Counted from the stretch's first letter, positions 17,805-27,558 are shown. The stretch: 64,000 bases of DNA from Paracoccus sp. JM45 (GCF_003590715.1 NZ_QQVY01000010.1:1-64000); one strand, 5' to 3'. Numbers and translations are program-made. Notes: generated by a model not told the origin, from the sequence alone.

Positions 17805-18632
17805 ATGACCTATGCATCCCAAACCGGTATGCCCTTCCTGAAAATGCACGGGCTGGGCAATGATTTCACAGTGTTCGATTTGCGCGGCGGGATGGCACGT
17901 CCTGACGCCGGCCTTGTCGCGCGTATTGCCGACCGCCATTGCGGTGTCGGTTTCGACCAGCTGGCAGCCATCGAGGATTGCGAGGATGCCGATGCGCGCC
18001 TTGTGTTCTGGAACGCCGACGGCTCACTTAGCGCGGCCTGCGGCAATGCCACGCGCTGCATTGCGCGGCTGCTGATGGATGAAACCGGCAAGACGGCGCT
18101 GAAGCTGCGGACCGATCACGGGATGCTGCTGGCCGAGGATGCAGGGGGTGGCATCACGCGGGTGAATATGGGCCCGCCGGTTCTGGACTGGCAGGCGATT
18201 CCCTTGGCGCGTGATGTTGATATCGACCACCTGCCGATTGACGGCGATCCTGTGGCGACGGGAATGGGCAATCCGCACATTACCTTTTTTGTGCCAGACG
18301 CCCATGCGGTGCAGCTGGATCAGTTCGGCCCCGCGCATGAACATCACCCGCTGTATCCCCAGCGAACCAATGTCGAGGTCGTGCAGATTCTGTCCGATAC
18401 AGAAATCCTGCTGCGGATCTGGGAACGTGGAACGGGCCCGACGCTGGCATCCGGATCGTGTTCCTGTGCGGCGGTCGTTGCTGCGGCCCGTCGCGGGCTG
18501 ACGGGGCGGCGTGTTACTGTTAATGTGCCGGGGGGTCAGCTGTTGATCGACTGGCGCGAGGATGGCGTCTGGATGGAGGGGCCGACGGCCCTTGTCTTTC
18601 GTGGCACCCTGACGCCCGAGTGGCTGTCATGA
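17805..18632 (+). CDS. dapF: Diaminopimelate epimerase
   Basis: A 275-residue DapF that interconverts LL- and meso-diaminopimelate for lysine and peptidoglycan. FLKMHGLGNDFTVFD and the first catalytic Cys (C79 in AACGNATRC) are present. The second motif, normally LACGxGAC, reads LASGSCSCA at 214-222, so the usual second catalytic Cys position is Ser216, with Cys at 219 and 221. The rest of the fold is full length. It overlaps mtaB (ATGA). Function is probably retained or lineage-adapted; see findings. Confidence 0.88.
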   Translation: MTYASQTGMPFLKMHGLGNDFTVFDLRGGMARPDAGLVARIADRHCGVGFDQLAAIEDCEDADARLVFWNADGSLSAACGNATRCIARLLMDETGKTALKLRTDHGMLLAEDAGGGITRVNMGPPVLDWQAIPLARDVDIDHLPIDGDPVATGMGNPHITFFVPDAHAVQLDQFGPAHEHHPLYPQRTNVEVVQILSDTEILLRIWERGTGPTLASGSCSCAAVVAAARRGLTGRRVTVNVPGGQLLIDWREDGVWMEGPTALVFRGTLTPEWLS

Positions 18633-19882
18633 GCGCGCCTGTCTTTTCCACCCTCGGCTGTCGTCTGAACGCCTATGAGACCGAGGCGATGCGCGAGATG
18701 GCCGATTCTGCCGGTCTGTCCGGCGCCGTGGTCGTCAATACTTGCGCCGTCACCGCCGAGGCCGTCCGCAAGGCCCGTCAGGAAATCCGCCGTCTGTCGC
18801 GCGAAAACCCCGGCGTGCCGGTCATCGTCACCGGCTGCGCGGCCCAGACCGAACCCGAAACATTCGCCTCGATGCCAGAGGTCACGAAGGTGATCGGCAA
18901 TCACGAAAAGATGCAGCCTCAGACATGGGCCGACCTGCGCGCCCCCGACCTGATCGGCCAGACCGAAAAGGTGCTGGTCGATGACATCATGTCGGTGCAG
19001 GAAACCGCGGGCCATCTGATCGACGGGTTCGGTCGTCACCGCGCCTATGTGCAGGTCCAGAACGGCTGCGACCATCGCTGCACCTTCTGCATCATCCCCT
19101 TCGGGCGGGGCAACTCGCGCAGCGTCCCTGCGGGCGTCGTCATCGAACAGATCAAGCGTCTGGTCGGGCGTGGCTTTAACGAGGTCGTGCTGACCGGCGT
19201 CGATCTGACCAGCTGGGGTGGTGATCTGCCAAGCACGCCGCGTCTGGGTGATCTGGTGATGCGAATCCTGCGTCTGGTGCCGGACTTGCCGCGCCTGCGG
19301 ATCAGCAGCATCGATTCGATCGAGGCGGATGAAAACCTGATGCTGGCCATTGCGACCGAACCGCGCCTGATGCCGCACCTGCACCTGTCATTGCAGGCGG
19401 GTGACGACATGGTGCTAAAACGGATGAAGCGCCGCCACCTGCGCGACGATGCGATTGCCTTTTGCGAAGAGGCCCGCCGTTTGCGCCCCGATATGGTCTT
19501 TGGTGCCGATATCATCGCCGGTTTTCCAACCGAAACCGACGAGATGTTTGCCAATTCGATCAAGCTGGTCACTGATTGCGACCTGACGTTTTTGCATGTG
19601 TTCCCCTATTCCGCGCGTCAGGGCACGCCTGCGGCACGGATGCCGGCCGTCAAAGGGCTAATCATCCGCGACCGTGCGGCGCAATTGCGCGCCGCAGGGG
19701 ATGCGGCGTTGCTGCGGCATCTGGACGCGCAGATGGGCAAGGCGCATCGCGTGCTGACCGAAGGCCCGCGCCTTGGCCGTACCGAACAATTCACCGAAGT
19801 GACCTTTGATCATGACCAACCCGAAGGCACGTTGATGAACCTGACAATCAAGGGCCATGACGGCCAGCGCCTGACAGTCTGA
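18629..19882 (+). CDS. mtaB: tRNA t6A37 methylthiotransferase MtaB
   Basis: A 417-residue radical-SAM methylthiotransferase (MiaB/RimO family) that adds a methylthio group to t6A37 in tRNAs. The N-terminal cluster cysteines are C11, C39 and C70; the radical SAM cluster is C147, C151, C154 (CDHRCTFC). ATG 18629 overlapping the dapF stop is chosen over an upstream GTG at 18620. The dapF-mtaB pair is common in alphaproteobacteria. The C-terminal TRAM domain is present but short. Confidence 0.9.
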   Translation: MSAPVFSTLGCRLNAYETEAMREMADSAGLSGAVVVNTCAVTAEAVRKARQEIRRLSRENPGVPVIVTGCAAQTEPETFASMPEVTKVIGNHEKMQPQTWADLRAPDLIGQTEKVLVDDIMSVQETAGHLIDGFGRHRAYVQVQNGCDHRCTFCIIPFGRGNSRSVPAGVVIEQIKRLVGRGFNEVVLTGVDLTSWGGDLPSTPRLGDLVMRILRLVPDLPRLRISSIDSIEADENLMLAIATEPRLMPHLHLSLQAGDDMVLKRMKRRHLRDDAIAFCEEARRLRPDMVFGADIIAGFPTETDEMFANSIKLVTDCDLTFLHVFPYSARQGTPAARMPAVKGLIIRDRAAQLRAAGDAALLRHLDAQMGKAHRVLTEGPRLGRTEQFTEVTFDHDQPEGTLMNLTIKGHDGQRLTV

Positions 19883-19957
19883 CCGCGTGCGGTGGTGTCC
19901 GGTCCGAAAGCTGGCTATGATCCGCGCCCATATCCAAGTGCTGATGGAGACCGCAGA

Positions 19958-20194
19958 ATGAGCGATATCAAGACCCTGTCCTTTGAAGAGGCGATGCGCG
20001 AATTGGAAGCCACCGTCGGCAAGCTGGAAACCGGCGAAGCCACGCTGGAGGAATCCATCGCGCTTTACGAACGCGGTGCTGCCCTGCGGAGCCATTGCGA
20101 CGCCCGCCTGCGCGAGGCCGAAGAACGGGTTGAGAAAATCACCTTGGCCGCCAATGGTCAGCCTACTGGAACCACCCCGACCGAGGGTCTGTAA
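19958..20194 (+). CDS. xseB: Exodeoxyribonuclease VII small subunit
   Basis: A 78-residue XseB, at the family's usual size. ATG 19958 is preferred to an in-frame extension from 19892 because of a nearby GGAGA and the family N-terminus (SFEEAMRELEATVGKLE). It contains the conserved heptad-like helices (LEESIALYERGAALR). It binds the XseA large subunit, not present in this window. Its TAA overlaps the ispA ATG. Confidence 0.92.
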   Translation: MSDIKTLSFEEAMRELEATVGKLETGEATLEESIALYERGAALRSHCDARLREAEERVEKITLAANGQPTGTTPTEGL

Positions 20195-21057
20195 TGCAAG
20201 CCGCGCTGACGCGGGTTCAGGCACAGGTTCAGGCCGAACTGGATCGCGCCATCGGTGACTTGCCTGCGGGTGATCTGCGCGACGCGATGGCCTATGCTGT
20301 CAGGGGCGGCAAAGGTCTGCGCGGTTTTCTGGTGATGGAATCCGCACGGCTGCACGGTGTGCCCGATGATGCCGCCCTGCCAGCCGCCGCCGCGGTCGAG
20401 GCACTGCACGCCTATAGCCTTGTCCATGACGATCTGCCGGCGATGGATGATGATGACCTGCGACGCGGCCAGCCGACCGTCCATGTGAAATGGTCCGAGG
20501 CGACGGCGATTCTGGCGGGCGATGCCCTGCAAACGCTAGCGTTCCAGCTGTTGTCTGATGACCGCATCGGGGCAGCCCCGTCGCGATTGCGGCTGGTGGC
20601 GGCTTTGGCCCGTGCTGCTGGCGCGCAGGGGATGGTGTGGGGGCAGGCGTTGGATATTGCCGCCGAATCTGCTGGTGTGCCGCTGGATCTGGACGCCATC
20701 ACGGAACTTCAGGGTGGCAAGACCGGTGCCCTGATCCGCTTTGCCGCCACTGCGGGCCCCCTGATTGCGGGCGACGACCCTTCCGCGCTGGACCGCTACG
20801 CCGATGCGCTGGGTCTCGCCTTCCAGATTGCTGATGATATTCTGGATGTGACGGGGTCCGAGGCTGTGACCGGCAAGCGTGTCGGCAAGGACGCGGATGC
20901 GGGCAAGGCGACTTTCGTTTCCCTGCTGGGGCTGGACGGCGCGCAGGCCGAGGCGCGACGACTTGTCACCGCAGGCATCGATGCGCTGGGCGGTTATGGA
21001 GAGGCCGCCGGAAACTTGCGCCTGTTGGCGCGTTTCGTTATCGAGCGCGACACCTGA
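20194..21057 (+). CDS. ispA: Farnesyl diphosphate synthase (polyprenyl synthetase)
   Basis: A 287-residue short-chain prenyl transferase. The first Asp-rich motif is [10 protein letters not shown] starting at residue 79; the second is IADDILD at about 210. It supplies C15 for ubiquinone, hopanoid and undecaprenyl precursors. The xseB-ispA-dxs order is the standard isoprenoid cluster in many Proteobacteria and explains the overlap with xseB. GGPS activity cannot be excluded by sequence alone. Confidence 0.92.
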   Translation: MQAALTRVQAQVQAELDRAIGDLPAGDLRDAMAYAVRGGKGLRGFLVMESARLHGVPDDAALPAAAAVEALHAYSLVHDDLPAMDDDDLRRGQPTVHVKWSEATAILAGDALQTLAFQLLSDDRIGAAPSRLRLVAALARAAGAQGMVWGQALDIAAESAGVPLDLDAITELQGGKTGALIRFAATAGPLIAGDDPSALDRYADALGLAFQIADDILDVTGSEAVTGKRVGKDADAGKATFVSLLGLDGAQAEARRLVTAGIDALGGYGEAAGNLRLLARFVIERDT

Positions 21058-21086
21058 TAGCCGCCCGTCCCGGAGGAGGGCCAGCC

Positions 21087-23003
21087 ATGACAGATAATCC
21101 CAAGACCCCGCTGCTGGACCGGATCACGCTTCCGTCCGATCTGAAATCATTCGACGATCACGACCTGCGGCAAGTCGCCGATGAGCTGCGATCGGAAACC
21201 ATCAGCGCGGTCAGCGTGACGGGCGGCCATCTGGGCGCCGGTCTGGGCGTCGTGGAACTGACTGTGGCGCTGCATGCGGTCTTTGATACGCCGCGCGACA
21301 AGATCATTTGGGATGTGGGGCACCAATGCTATCCGCATAAGATCCTGACCGGACGCCGCGACCGTATTCGCACACTGCGTACAGGTGGCGGTCTGGCCGG
21401 TTTCACCAAGCGCACCGAAAGCGAATATGATCCTTTCGGGGCGGGGCATTCCTCGACCTCGATTTCCGCCGCTTTGGGTTTTGCAACCGCGCGCGATCTG
21501 GGCGGCGATCCGGGCGATGCGATTGCCGTGATTGGTGATGGCGCCATGAGCGCGGGCATGGCCTATGAGGCGCTGAACAACGCAGGCCACGAAGGCCGCC
21601 GCATGTTCGTCATTCTGAACGACAATGAAATGTCGATCGCCCCGCCTGTGGGCGCGATGTCCTCCTATCTGACGCGGCTTTATGCGGGCGGCCCGTTTCA
21701 GGAACTGAAGGCAGCCGCCAAAGGTGCGGTCGGTTTCCTTCCGGATGCGTTTCAGGAAGGTGCCCGTCGTGCCAAGGAAATGCTGAAGGGCATGACCGTC
21801 GGCGGCACCCTGTTTGAAGAATTGGGCTTTTCCTATATCGGTCCCGTCGACGGGCATGACATGGAACAGTTGTTGCCGTTGATGCGGACGTTGAAGGCGC
21901 GGGCGACCGGTCCGGTGCTGATCCACGTGGTGACGAAAAAGGGCAAGGGCTATGCCCCTGCCGAAGGTGCCGCCGACCGTGGCCACGCGCGTGGCCGCTT
22001 CGATGTCGTGACCGGCGAACAGGCCAAGGCGAAATCCAACGCCCCCAGCTATACCGCCGTCTTCGCCAAGGCGCTGATGGATGAGGCTGGCCGCGACGAC
22101 AGCATTGTCGGCGTCACTGCCGCCATGCCCGATGGCACCGGTCTGAAGCAGTTTGCCGAACGTTTCCCGCGCCGCTGCTTCGATGTAGGGATCGCCGAAC
22201 AGCATGCCGTGACCTTCTGCGCGGGTCTGGCGGCAGGCGGCATGAAGCCCTTCTGCGCGATCTATTCCACCTTCCTGCAGCGCGGTTACGACCAGATCGT
22301 GCATGATGTCGCGGTGCAGAACCTGCCCGTGCGCTTTGCCATCGACCGTGCCGGACTGGTGGGGCAGGACGGTCCGACCCATGCCGGTGCCTATGACATC
22401 GCGTTTCTGGCCAACCTGCCCGGATTCACCGTTATGGCCGCCGCGGATGAGGCAGAGCTGGTCCATATGGTCGCCACCGCCGCCGCCCATGACAGTGGCC
22501 CCATCGCCTTCCGCTTTCCGCGCGGCGAAGGCACGGGCGTCGAAATGCCCGAACGCGGTCAGGTTCTGCCCATCGGCAAGGGCCGCATGATCACCCAAGG
22601 CAAGACCGTCGCCATCCTGTCCTTCGGCACCCGCCTGTCCGAGGTGATGACTGCCTGCGAGGCTTTGTCGGCCCGTGGCATCACGCCCACCGTGGCCGAC
22701 GCGCGTTTCGCCAAGCCGCTGGACCGCGATCTGATCCTGCAACTGGCGCGCGACCATGATGCGTTGATCACCATCGAGGAAGGCTCGGTCGGTGGTTTCG
22801 GCAGCCATGTGGCGCAATTGCTGGCCGAGGAAGGCGTCTTCGACACCGGTCTGAAGTTCCGGTCCATGGTGCTGCCGGACGAATTCGTCGATCACGATGC
22901 GCCGCGCGCGATGTATGACACCAGCGCGCTGAACGCCGACCATATCGAGGCCAAGGTCCTGTCCGTCCTTGGCATCGACAATCTGGATGCGCAGCGCGCC
23001 TGA
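21087..23003 (+). CDS. dxs: 1-deoxy-D-xylulose-5-phosphate synthase
   Basis: A 638-residue thiamine-diphosphate enzyme that condenses pyruvate and glyceraldehyde-3-phosphate, the first step of the MEP isoprenoid pathway. Seen: [10 protein letters not shown] with H80, the ThDP motif GDGAMSAG (150-157) continuing to NN, the transketolase pyrimidine-domain [12 protein letters not shown] and the C-terminal transketolase domain. It starts after a GGAGG site, 29 bases past ispA. Its stop is four bases from the convergent fliP stop. Confidence 0.95.
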   Translation: MTDNPKTPLLDRITLPSDLKSFDDHDLRQVADELRSETISAVSVTGGHLGAGLGVVELTVALHAVFDTPRDKIIWDVGHQCYPHKILTGRRDRIRTLRTGGGLAGFTKRTESEYDPFGAGHSSTSISAALGFATARDLGGDPGDAIAVIGDGAMSAGMAYEALNNAGHEGRRMFVILNDNEMSIAPPVGAMSSYLTRLYAGGPFQELKAAAKGAVGFLPDAFQEGARRAKEMLKGMTVGGTLFEELGFSYIGPVDGHDMEQLLPLMRTLKARATGPVLIHVVTKKGKGYAPAEGAADRGHARGRFDVVTGEQAKAKSNAPSYTAVFAKALMDEAGRDDSIVGVTAAMPDGTGLKQFAERFPRRCFDVGIAEQHAVTFCAGLAAGGMKPFCAIYSTFLQRGYDQIVHDVAVQNLPVRFAIDRAGLVGQDGPTHAGAYDIAFLANLPGFTVMAAADEAELVHMVATAAAHDSGPIAFRFPRGEGTGVEMPERGQVLPIGKGRMITQGKTVAILSFGTRLSEVMTACEALSARGITPTVADARFAKPLDRDLILQLARDHDALITIEEGSVGGFGSHVAQLLAEEGVFDTGLKFRSMVLPDEFVDHDAPRAMYDTSALNADHIEAKVLSVLGIDNLDAQRA

Positions 23004-23007
23004 TAAA

Positions 23008-23706
23008 TCAGGTGTAGCTGCGCACCAGCGCGCCCGCGATCATCGTCCAGCCATCGACCACGACAAAAAACGCCAGCTTGAAAGGCAGCGACACCACCAC
23101 CGGTGGCACCATCATCATGCCCATCGACATCAACACCGCCGACACGACCAGATCGATGATCAGGAAGGGCAGGGCGATCAGAAAGCCGATCTCGAACGCG
23201 CGCTGGATTTCGGACAGCATGAAGGACGGGATCAGCACTGACAGGCGGTCAATGGCCCCGCCCGCGCCCGGGGCGATCTCGGCCATTGCCGCAAGGGTGT
23301 CGGGGTCGGTGCGGGCCGACATGAAGCCTTGAAACGGGATGATGCCGCGCCGGAATGCTTCGGCAATATCGATCTGCCCTTGTTGCAGGGGAAGGCCTGC
23401 GGTCTGCCATGCCTCGCGCAGGACGGGGTCCATGATGAACCACGTCAGGAAAATCGACAGGCTGACGATCAGCATGTTCGGCGGCGATTGCTGCAAGCCG
23501 ATGGCCTGACGCAGGATCGACAGCACCGTCACGATGAAGGGGAACGCCGTCACCATGATGGCGATGCCCGGTGCCAGCGACAGGCCGGTCAGGGCCAGCA
23601 CCAGCAGGACGGCATTGTCGCCTAGACCTGCGCCAAGCGCATCGCCCAAACCTTGTGCCAGCGCCGCGTGGGGCAGCAGCGCCAGCAGGATCGCCAGCCG
23701 GATCAC
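23008..23706 (-). CDS. fliP: Flagellar type III export component FliP
   Basis: A 232-residue inner-membrane protein of the export gate. GTG 23706 overlapping the fliN TGA (GTGA) is chosen over a longer frame, and it opens into the expected signal peptide (VIRLAILLALLPHAALA). The FliP signature is clear (FPFIVTVLSILRQAIGLQQSPPNM split by family spacing; DLVVSAVLMSMGMMMVPP). FliQ and FliO are not in this window. Last gene of the fliF-fliH-fliN-fliP operon. Confidence 0.92.
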   Translation of the reverse strand: MIRLAILLALLPHAALAQGLGDALGAGLGDNAVLLVLALTGLSLAPGIAIMVTAFPFIVTVLSILRQAIGLQQSPPNMLIVSLSIFLTWFIMDPVLREAWQTAGLPLQQGQIDIAEAFRRGIIPFQGFMSARTDPDTLAAMAEIAPGAGGAIDRLSVLIPSFMLSEIQRAFEIGFLIALPFLIIDLVVSAVLMSMGMMMVPPVVVSLPFKLAFFVVVDGWTMIAGALVRSYT

Positions 23707-23960
23707 ACGGCCCCCGTCGCGCCCAGAACCCGCACGCAAAGGCGATCCTCGGCGGTGCCGTCGCTGGTCAGTTCGCCACGGGCGATGACCTTGTCGCCGA
23801 CGCAGATCTCGACCCCGTCTTCGATGGCCTGATCCAGCACTAGCACATCATCGCTGCGCAAAGCGGACAGTTGGGCCACGGTCTGACGGGTGCGGCCAAG
23901 GCGGATCGTCACCTCGACCTGAATGTTGTCGGTGTCGATCAGATGCATCAATGCGTCCAT
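23703..23960 (-). CDS. fliN: Flagellar motor switch protein FliN
   Basis: An 85-residue protein consisting of the SpoA/FliN C-terminal domain (IQVEVTIRLGRTRQTVAQL ... VLVLDQAIEDGVEICVGDKVIARGEL). This is the short form, with essentially no N-terminal extension. The start at 23960 is inside the fliH 3' end (about 13 bases overlap). It forms part of the C-ring with FliM and FliG, absent here. Overlaps fliP. Confidence 0.88.
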   Translation of the reverse strand: MDALMHLIDTDNIQVEVTIRLGRTRQTVAQLSALRSDDVLVLDQAIEDGVEICVGDKVIARGELTSDGTAEDRLCVRVLGATGAV

Positions 23961-24523
23961 GTCGTGTCGTCCTCTGCAATCTCGGAAATCAGGGCGCGGA
24001 TGTCGCCGGCGATGGTTTGGGGGTCCAGAATGATCCGCCCGCCTTGCAGCTCGACGGTGATGGTATCGGTAGGGGCCGGCGCGATGGTGACCGTCTGCAC
24101 GTCGGTCTGGGTCAGGCAACGTTCGACCAGCCCGCGCAGCCTGTCGCTGCAATTGATCTGTGCGACCAGCGGGATGCAGTCCTGTGCCAGACGCGCCAGT
24201 TCGGTCATCAAGGCATCCTCCAGCCTGCGCGATGTGGCCGAGGGGGCCATCAGGTCAAGGATCTGCGACAGGATCGGCCCCAGTGCTTGCACCGCCTGCG
24301 CGCGCAGCTGCGTCCGACGGGTTTCGTCATCGGTCATGGTCTGTGCCAGATGCCGCAGGCTGCCATCAAGGGCATGCAGCTGGGCATCGACGGCCTGGGC
24401 GTTGGCTTCTGCGAACCCTTCGGAATGGGCGCGGTCCATGTCCTCTTGCGTGAAGATCATCGGAGAGGCGTGATCGGCAAGGGCGTTCGAGAATGATTCC
24501 AGTTTGAAGATCGCAACGCTCAT
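23948..24523 (-). CDS. fliH: FliH-like flagellar assembly protein
   Basis: A 191-residue, largely helical, Ala/Gln/Asp-rich protein with an acidic FliH-like C-terminal segment (ITVELQGGRIILDPQTIAGDI). Position between fliF and fliN and the overall layout fit FliH, the negative regulator and stator of the FliI export ATPase. Primary similarity is low, as is usual for FliH. FliI is not in the window. Overlaps fliF and fliN. Confidence 0.7.
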   Translation of the reverse strand: MSVAIFKLESFSNALADHASPMIFTQEDMDRAHSEGFAEANAQAVDAQLHALDGSLRHLAQTMTDDETRRTQLRAQAVQALGPILSQILDLMAPSATSRRLEDALMTELARLAQDCIPLVAQINCSDRLRGLVERCLTQTDVQTVTIAPAPTDTITVELQGGRIILDPQTIAGDIRALISEIAEDDTTWTH

Positions 24524-26094
24524 TTCGCGGGTTCCTTATTGTCGATCCACCCCGAGAGGATCTTGGCGCTTTCATCCTGCCGTTCGCGCATCATGTTCTT
24601 CAGACGCGCGACAGGATCGGCAGGGGGCAGTGACAGCGTCTGCGGTTCGGGGCGTTCGTCGACGATCACAGGGGGGGCAGGACGTGTCGGGACGGGTTCA
24701 TCATCAATAGTGCCGGTCAACACAGGCACCACGGGCGGTGGCAGGCTGTTGTCCAGCATGGGTGGCTGCGGCGCGCGGTTGCGCATGATCGGGCGGACCA
24801 GCAGTAAGATAACTGCCAGCGCGAACAGGCCGATCAGCGCGATTTTGGCCAGATCGTTCAGGGCAAGCCGGTCAAGAAAGCCCGGTGCCGCATATGATCC
24901 GTCCTGCGACAGATCGGCAAAAGCCAGCGACTTGACAGTCAGCTGGTCACCGCGGCTTTCATCGAAGCCGACTGCCGAGGCGACAAGTTCTTTCAGCGTT
25001 TGCAGTTCGGCATCGGTTCGCGGCACCAGCGTGGTTTCCCCATCGGCATTGGTCTGGGGGATGCCGTTGACCAGCACGGCCACGGTCATGCGGCGGGTCG
25101 ATCCGGGCATGCGCGACACCTCGCGGGTGGTGCGGCTGACTTCGTAATTCGTCTGCTGGCGGTTTTCGGACCGTGTGCTCTGGCTTTGATCGCCCGACTG
25201 TTCGTCTGCGTCGGGCAGGTTCGATGCCGCAGTGACGGCCCCATAACCGGTCGTATTGCTTTGATCCGAGGTTTCCTCGGTCACGGTGGAAATCATCGCC
25301 CGTTGTTCGGGGTCATAGCGCTGTTCGGTCAGCTGTTCGGTGTCGGTCACCAGATCAAGGTTCAGTTCGACAATGGCATTTCCGATACCCACATGCGGTT
25401 CAAGAATACGTTCGACATTGCGCTTCATTTCGGATGCGCGGTCGGCCCCGCTTTGATCCTCGGTGGCGGCAATGATGCCGTGCTTGCTGTCGATCACGGT
25501 CACGCGGTCGGGCTGCATGCCGGGAACGCCCGATGAAATCAGGTATTTCAGCGCCGCCGCCTGTTCGCGGCTTACAGCCTGCCCCGCAGTGGTCAGCGTG
25601 ACCGAGGCACTGCCATTCTGGTCGCGGCGGTATCCGCGCCCCGTTTCGATGGCCAAATGCACCCGCGCGGTGCGGACATTGGGCAGGGCAAGGATGGTGC
25701 GGGCCAGTTCGCCCTCTTTGGCGCGCCAGTAGGCCGCGTCAAACATTTGCGATGTGGTGCCAAAACCGGACATGCCGTCCAGCAATTCGTAACCGGTGCT
25801 GCCAGCGGCAGGCAGGCCTTGGGCCGCCAGATCCATCCGCAGGCGGTCGCGTTGTTCGGCATCAACCCAGATGGCATCGCCGCGCACCTCATAGGCAATG
25901 CCCGCGCGTTCGATCCCTGCGATCACCTCACCCGCCTGTGCCGCGTCCAGCCCGCCATAGATCAGCGACATGCTGGTGCGGTTGGCAAACCAGCCAAAGC
26001 CCGCAATGGCGAGAAAAGCGGCCAGAAAAGCACCGCCCAGAATCATCCGCTGTTGAGAGCTTCGCTCGTTCCAGTAGTCCTGCAGTTTTTGCAA
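24520..26094 (-). CDS. fliF: Flagellar MS-ring protein FliF
   Basis: A 524-residue MS-ring protein with two membrane spans (about 18-38 and 420-440). The N-terminal ring-building region (IYGGLDAAQAGEVIAGIERAG, ALKYLISSGVPGMQPDRV) is conserved, and the C-terminal FliG-binding helix is visible (PVARLKNMMRERQDESAKIL). It heads a minus-strand operon with fliH, fliN and fliP and is divergent from fliL. The 117-base divergent region holds a CtrA-like site. Slightly short for FliF but complete. Confidence 0.93.
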   Translation of the reverse strand: MQKLQDYWNERSSQQRMILGGAFLAAFLAIAGFGWFANRTSMSLIYGGLDAAQAGEVIAGIERAGIAYEVRGDAIWVDAEQRDRLRMDLAAQGLPAAGSTGYELLDGMSGFGTTSQMFDAAYWRAKEGELARTILALPNVRTARVHLAIETGRGYRRDQNGSASVTLTTAGQAVSREQAAALKYLISSGVPGMQPDRVTVIDSKHGIIAATEDQSGADRASEMKRNVERILEPHVGIGNAIVELNLDLVTDTEQLTEQRYDPEQRAMISTVTEETSDQSNTTGYGAVTAASNLPDADEQSGDQSQSTRSENRQQTNYEVSRTTREVSRMPGSTRRMTVAVLVNGIPQTNADGETTLVPRTDAELQTLKELVASAVGFDESRGDQLTVKSLAFADLSQDGSYAAPGFLDRLALNDLAKIALIGLFALAVILLLVRPIMRNRAPQPPMLDNSLPPPVVPVLTGTIDDEPVPTRPAPPVIVDERPEPQTLSLPPADPVARLKNMMRERQDESAKILSGWIDNKEPAK

Positions 26095-26154
26095 AACCGT
26101 TCCTTTCGAATCAGCGCTTGATTGTCGTCGTGACCCTGATTGACATGGCCCACG

Positions 26155-26169
26155 TTAAGATTCGGTTAG
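26155..26169. promoter_or_regulatory. CtrA-like binding site in the fliF/fliL divergent region
   Basis: TTAA at 26155-26158, seven bases, then TTAG at 26166-26169, a near-perfect match to the CtrA full site TTAA-N7-TTAA. CtrA is known to control flagellar genes in Rhodobacterales. The site lies 43 bases upstream of the fliL ATG and 61 upstream of the fliF ATG, so it could act on both. The one mismatch is in the last base. Confidence 0.55.
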
Positions 26170-26211
26170 TCGCGTTCTGATATTCCGGTCTGGTCAGGAC
26201 GGAGAATCACG

Positions 26212-26676
26212 ATGACCGAAACCGCCGAAACGAAACCCCGCAAGAAGGGGATGCTGATCCCGATCGCGGCAACGCTGATCCTTGGGGGTGTCGGGTTCGG
26301 CTCGACCTATCTGGGGTTGTGGTCGCCCGCCGCGATGTTGTCCCGCCCCGCCGAGGCAAACGTCGCACATGGCGAAATGCAGGCCGAATTTGTCGACATC
26401 CCGACCATTGAAATTGTCATGCCGGGCGGCCGGTCGCGCAGCCTGATCCTATCGGCAACCATCGAAAGCGACAGCGCCCATAAGGCACAGATCAAACACC
26501 TGATGCCGCGCGTGTCGGATGCCTTCACGACCTTTTTGTCGGGGGTGGACCCCTCGGCCTATGAAAAGCGCGGGGTGCTGGAAATCATCCGGACCGAACT
26601 GGTCGCCCGCACCCGTCTGGTTCTGGGCGACGGGGCCGTCACCGACCTGCTGATCACGGAGTTCCGTTTCAAATGA
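26212..26676 (+). CDS. fliL: Flagellar basal body-associated protein FliL
   Basis: A 154-residue inner-membrane protein with a single N-terminal span (about 17-37) and a periplasmic FliL domain (FVDIPTIEIVMPGG, C-terminal VTDLLITEFRFK). It associates with the stator around the motor. Preceded by GGAG. Starts the plus-strand flagellar operon; its stop overlaps the next ORF (ATGA). Confidence 0.9.
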   Translation: MTETAETKPRKKGMLIPIAATLILGGVGFGSTYLGLWSPAAMLSRPAEANVAHGEMQAEFVDIPTIEIVMPGGRSRSLILSATIESDSAHKAQIKHLMPRVSDAFTTFLSGVDPSAYEKRGVLEIIRTELVARTRLVLGDGAVTDLLITEFRFK

Positions 26677-27023
26677 CCATGGATCACATCCTGCAAATGG
26701 CCTTGCTGGTCGCCTGTGTCGGCCTTGCGCTTTTCTGCACCTCGTTGACGCGCCGGTTGCGCAAGTTGAACGACCTTGAAAGCGGGCTTGGCGGTGCCAT
26801 CGCCATCATGGCAGCCGAGGTGGACCGCCTTGAACAGGCCATCCGGTCGGCCCGTGACGAAGCCACGGCGGCCAGCGAATTGCTGGCCGATGAAATCGAA
26901 ACCGCGCGGCGCGAACGGGCCATCTGGGATCTGCGCCAGCGGATCGGTCTGGCCGCGGATGCGGCACCCAAACCACAAGCCACGCGCCGTCTGCGCAAAC
27001 GCCCCGAGGTGGCCGATGTCTAA
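26673..27023 (+). CDS. Small flagellar-cluster coiled-coil membrane protein, unknown function
   Basis: A 116-residue protein with one N-terminal membrane span (HILQMALLVACVGLALFCTSL) followed by a basic stretch and a long charged helix that looks like a coiled coil (IAIMAAEVDRLEQAIRSARDEA). It sits between fliL and motE with overlaps on both sides, so it is translated with them. I do not recognise a named family; it behaves like a conserved Rhodobacterales flagellar accessory ORF. A motor or stator-associated role is inferred from context only. Confidence 0.75.
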   Translation: MTMDHILQMALLVACVGLALFCTSLTRRLRKLNDLESGLGGAIAIMAAEVDRLEQAIRSARDEATAASELLADEIETARRERAIWDLRQRIGLAADAAPKPQATRRLRKRPEVADV

Positions 27024-27558
27024 AGCGATCCTGCCGGTTCTGGCCGTGCTGTTTGCCCTGCCCGCAGGGGCGATGATCTGGAAGGGCCAGAATTTCGCAG
27101 ATGTGTTTCAGGCCGTCGCGGGCCCTGCCGATCTGCTGCAAGGCTGCACGGATGTTCCCGAAGCCGTTGCTTTGGCCGAAGAATTGCGCGACCGTGCCTT
27201 GCGGATCGAACGCTATATGGCCGCGCTGGATCAGCGCAAAGCCGATCTGGCCACAGCCGAGGCGACCTTGCGCACCCGTCTTGGCGAACTGCGGTCCACC
27301 AAGGGCGCAACCCGCGCCAGCCGAAATGGATCAACCGAGGCTGTGCGGACCGATATCGACCGCCTGATCGCCGTCTATGACCAGATGAAACCGGCCGAGG
27401 CTGCCGCGATCCTGACCAACCTTCCCGCCGATTTCGCCGCCGAAATCCTGATGCGTGTCCAGCCCGAAACCGGTGCCCGCATCATTGCCGCGGTCGAGCC
27501 GCGCCAGGCCGCCCTGCTGACCGCCCAGATGGGCGCGCGCAGCGTCCGCAAGCCATAA
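27016..27558 (+). CDS. motE: MotE-like stator chaperone (MgtE-N domain protein)
   Basis: A 180-residue protein with an N-terminal signal or anchor segment (AILPVLAVLFALPAGAMIW), a central coiled coil (LRIERYMAALDQRKADLATAEA) and a C-terminal MgtE intracellular N domain (YDQMKPAEAAAILTNLPADFAAEILMR). This is the architecture of MotE proteins that stabilise MotC in rhizobia and of related Rhodobacterales flagellar proteins. ATG 27016 overlaps the stop of the upstream ORF. Next to motA, so a stator role is likely. Confidence 0.75.
   Translation: MSKAILPVLAVLFALPAGAMIWKGQNFADVFQAVAGPADLLQGCTDVPEAVALAEELRDRALRIERYMAALDQRKADLATAEATLRTRLGELRSTKGATRASRNGSTEAVRTDIDRLIAVYDQMKPAEAAAILTNLPADFAAEILMRVQPETGARIIAAVEPRQAALLTAQMGARSVRKP

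Noticed and set aside
26095..26211. Sigma-54 promoter for fliL/fliF
   Set aside because: A TGGCCC is present but the downstream GC element at correct spacing is absent.
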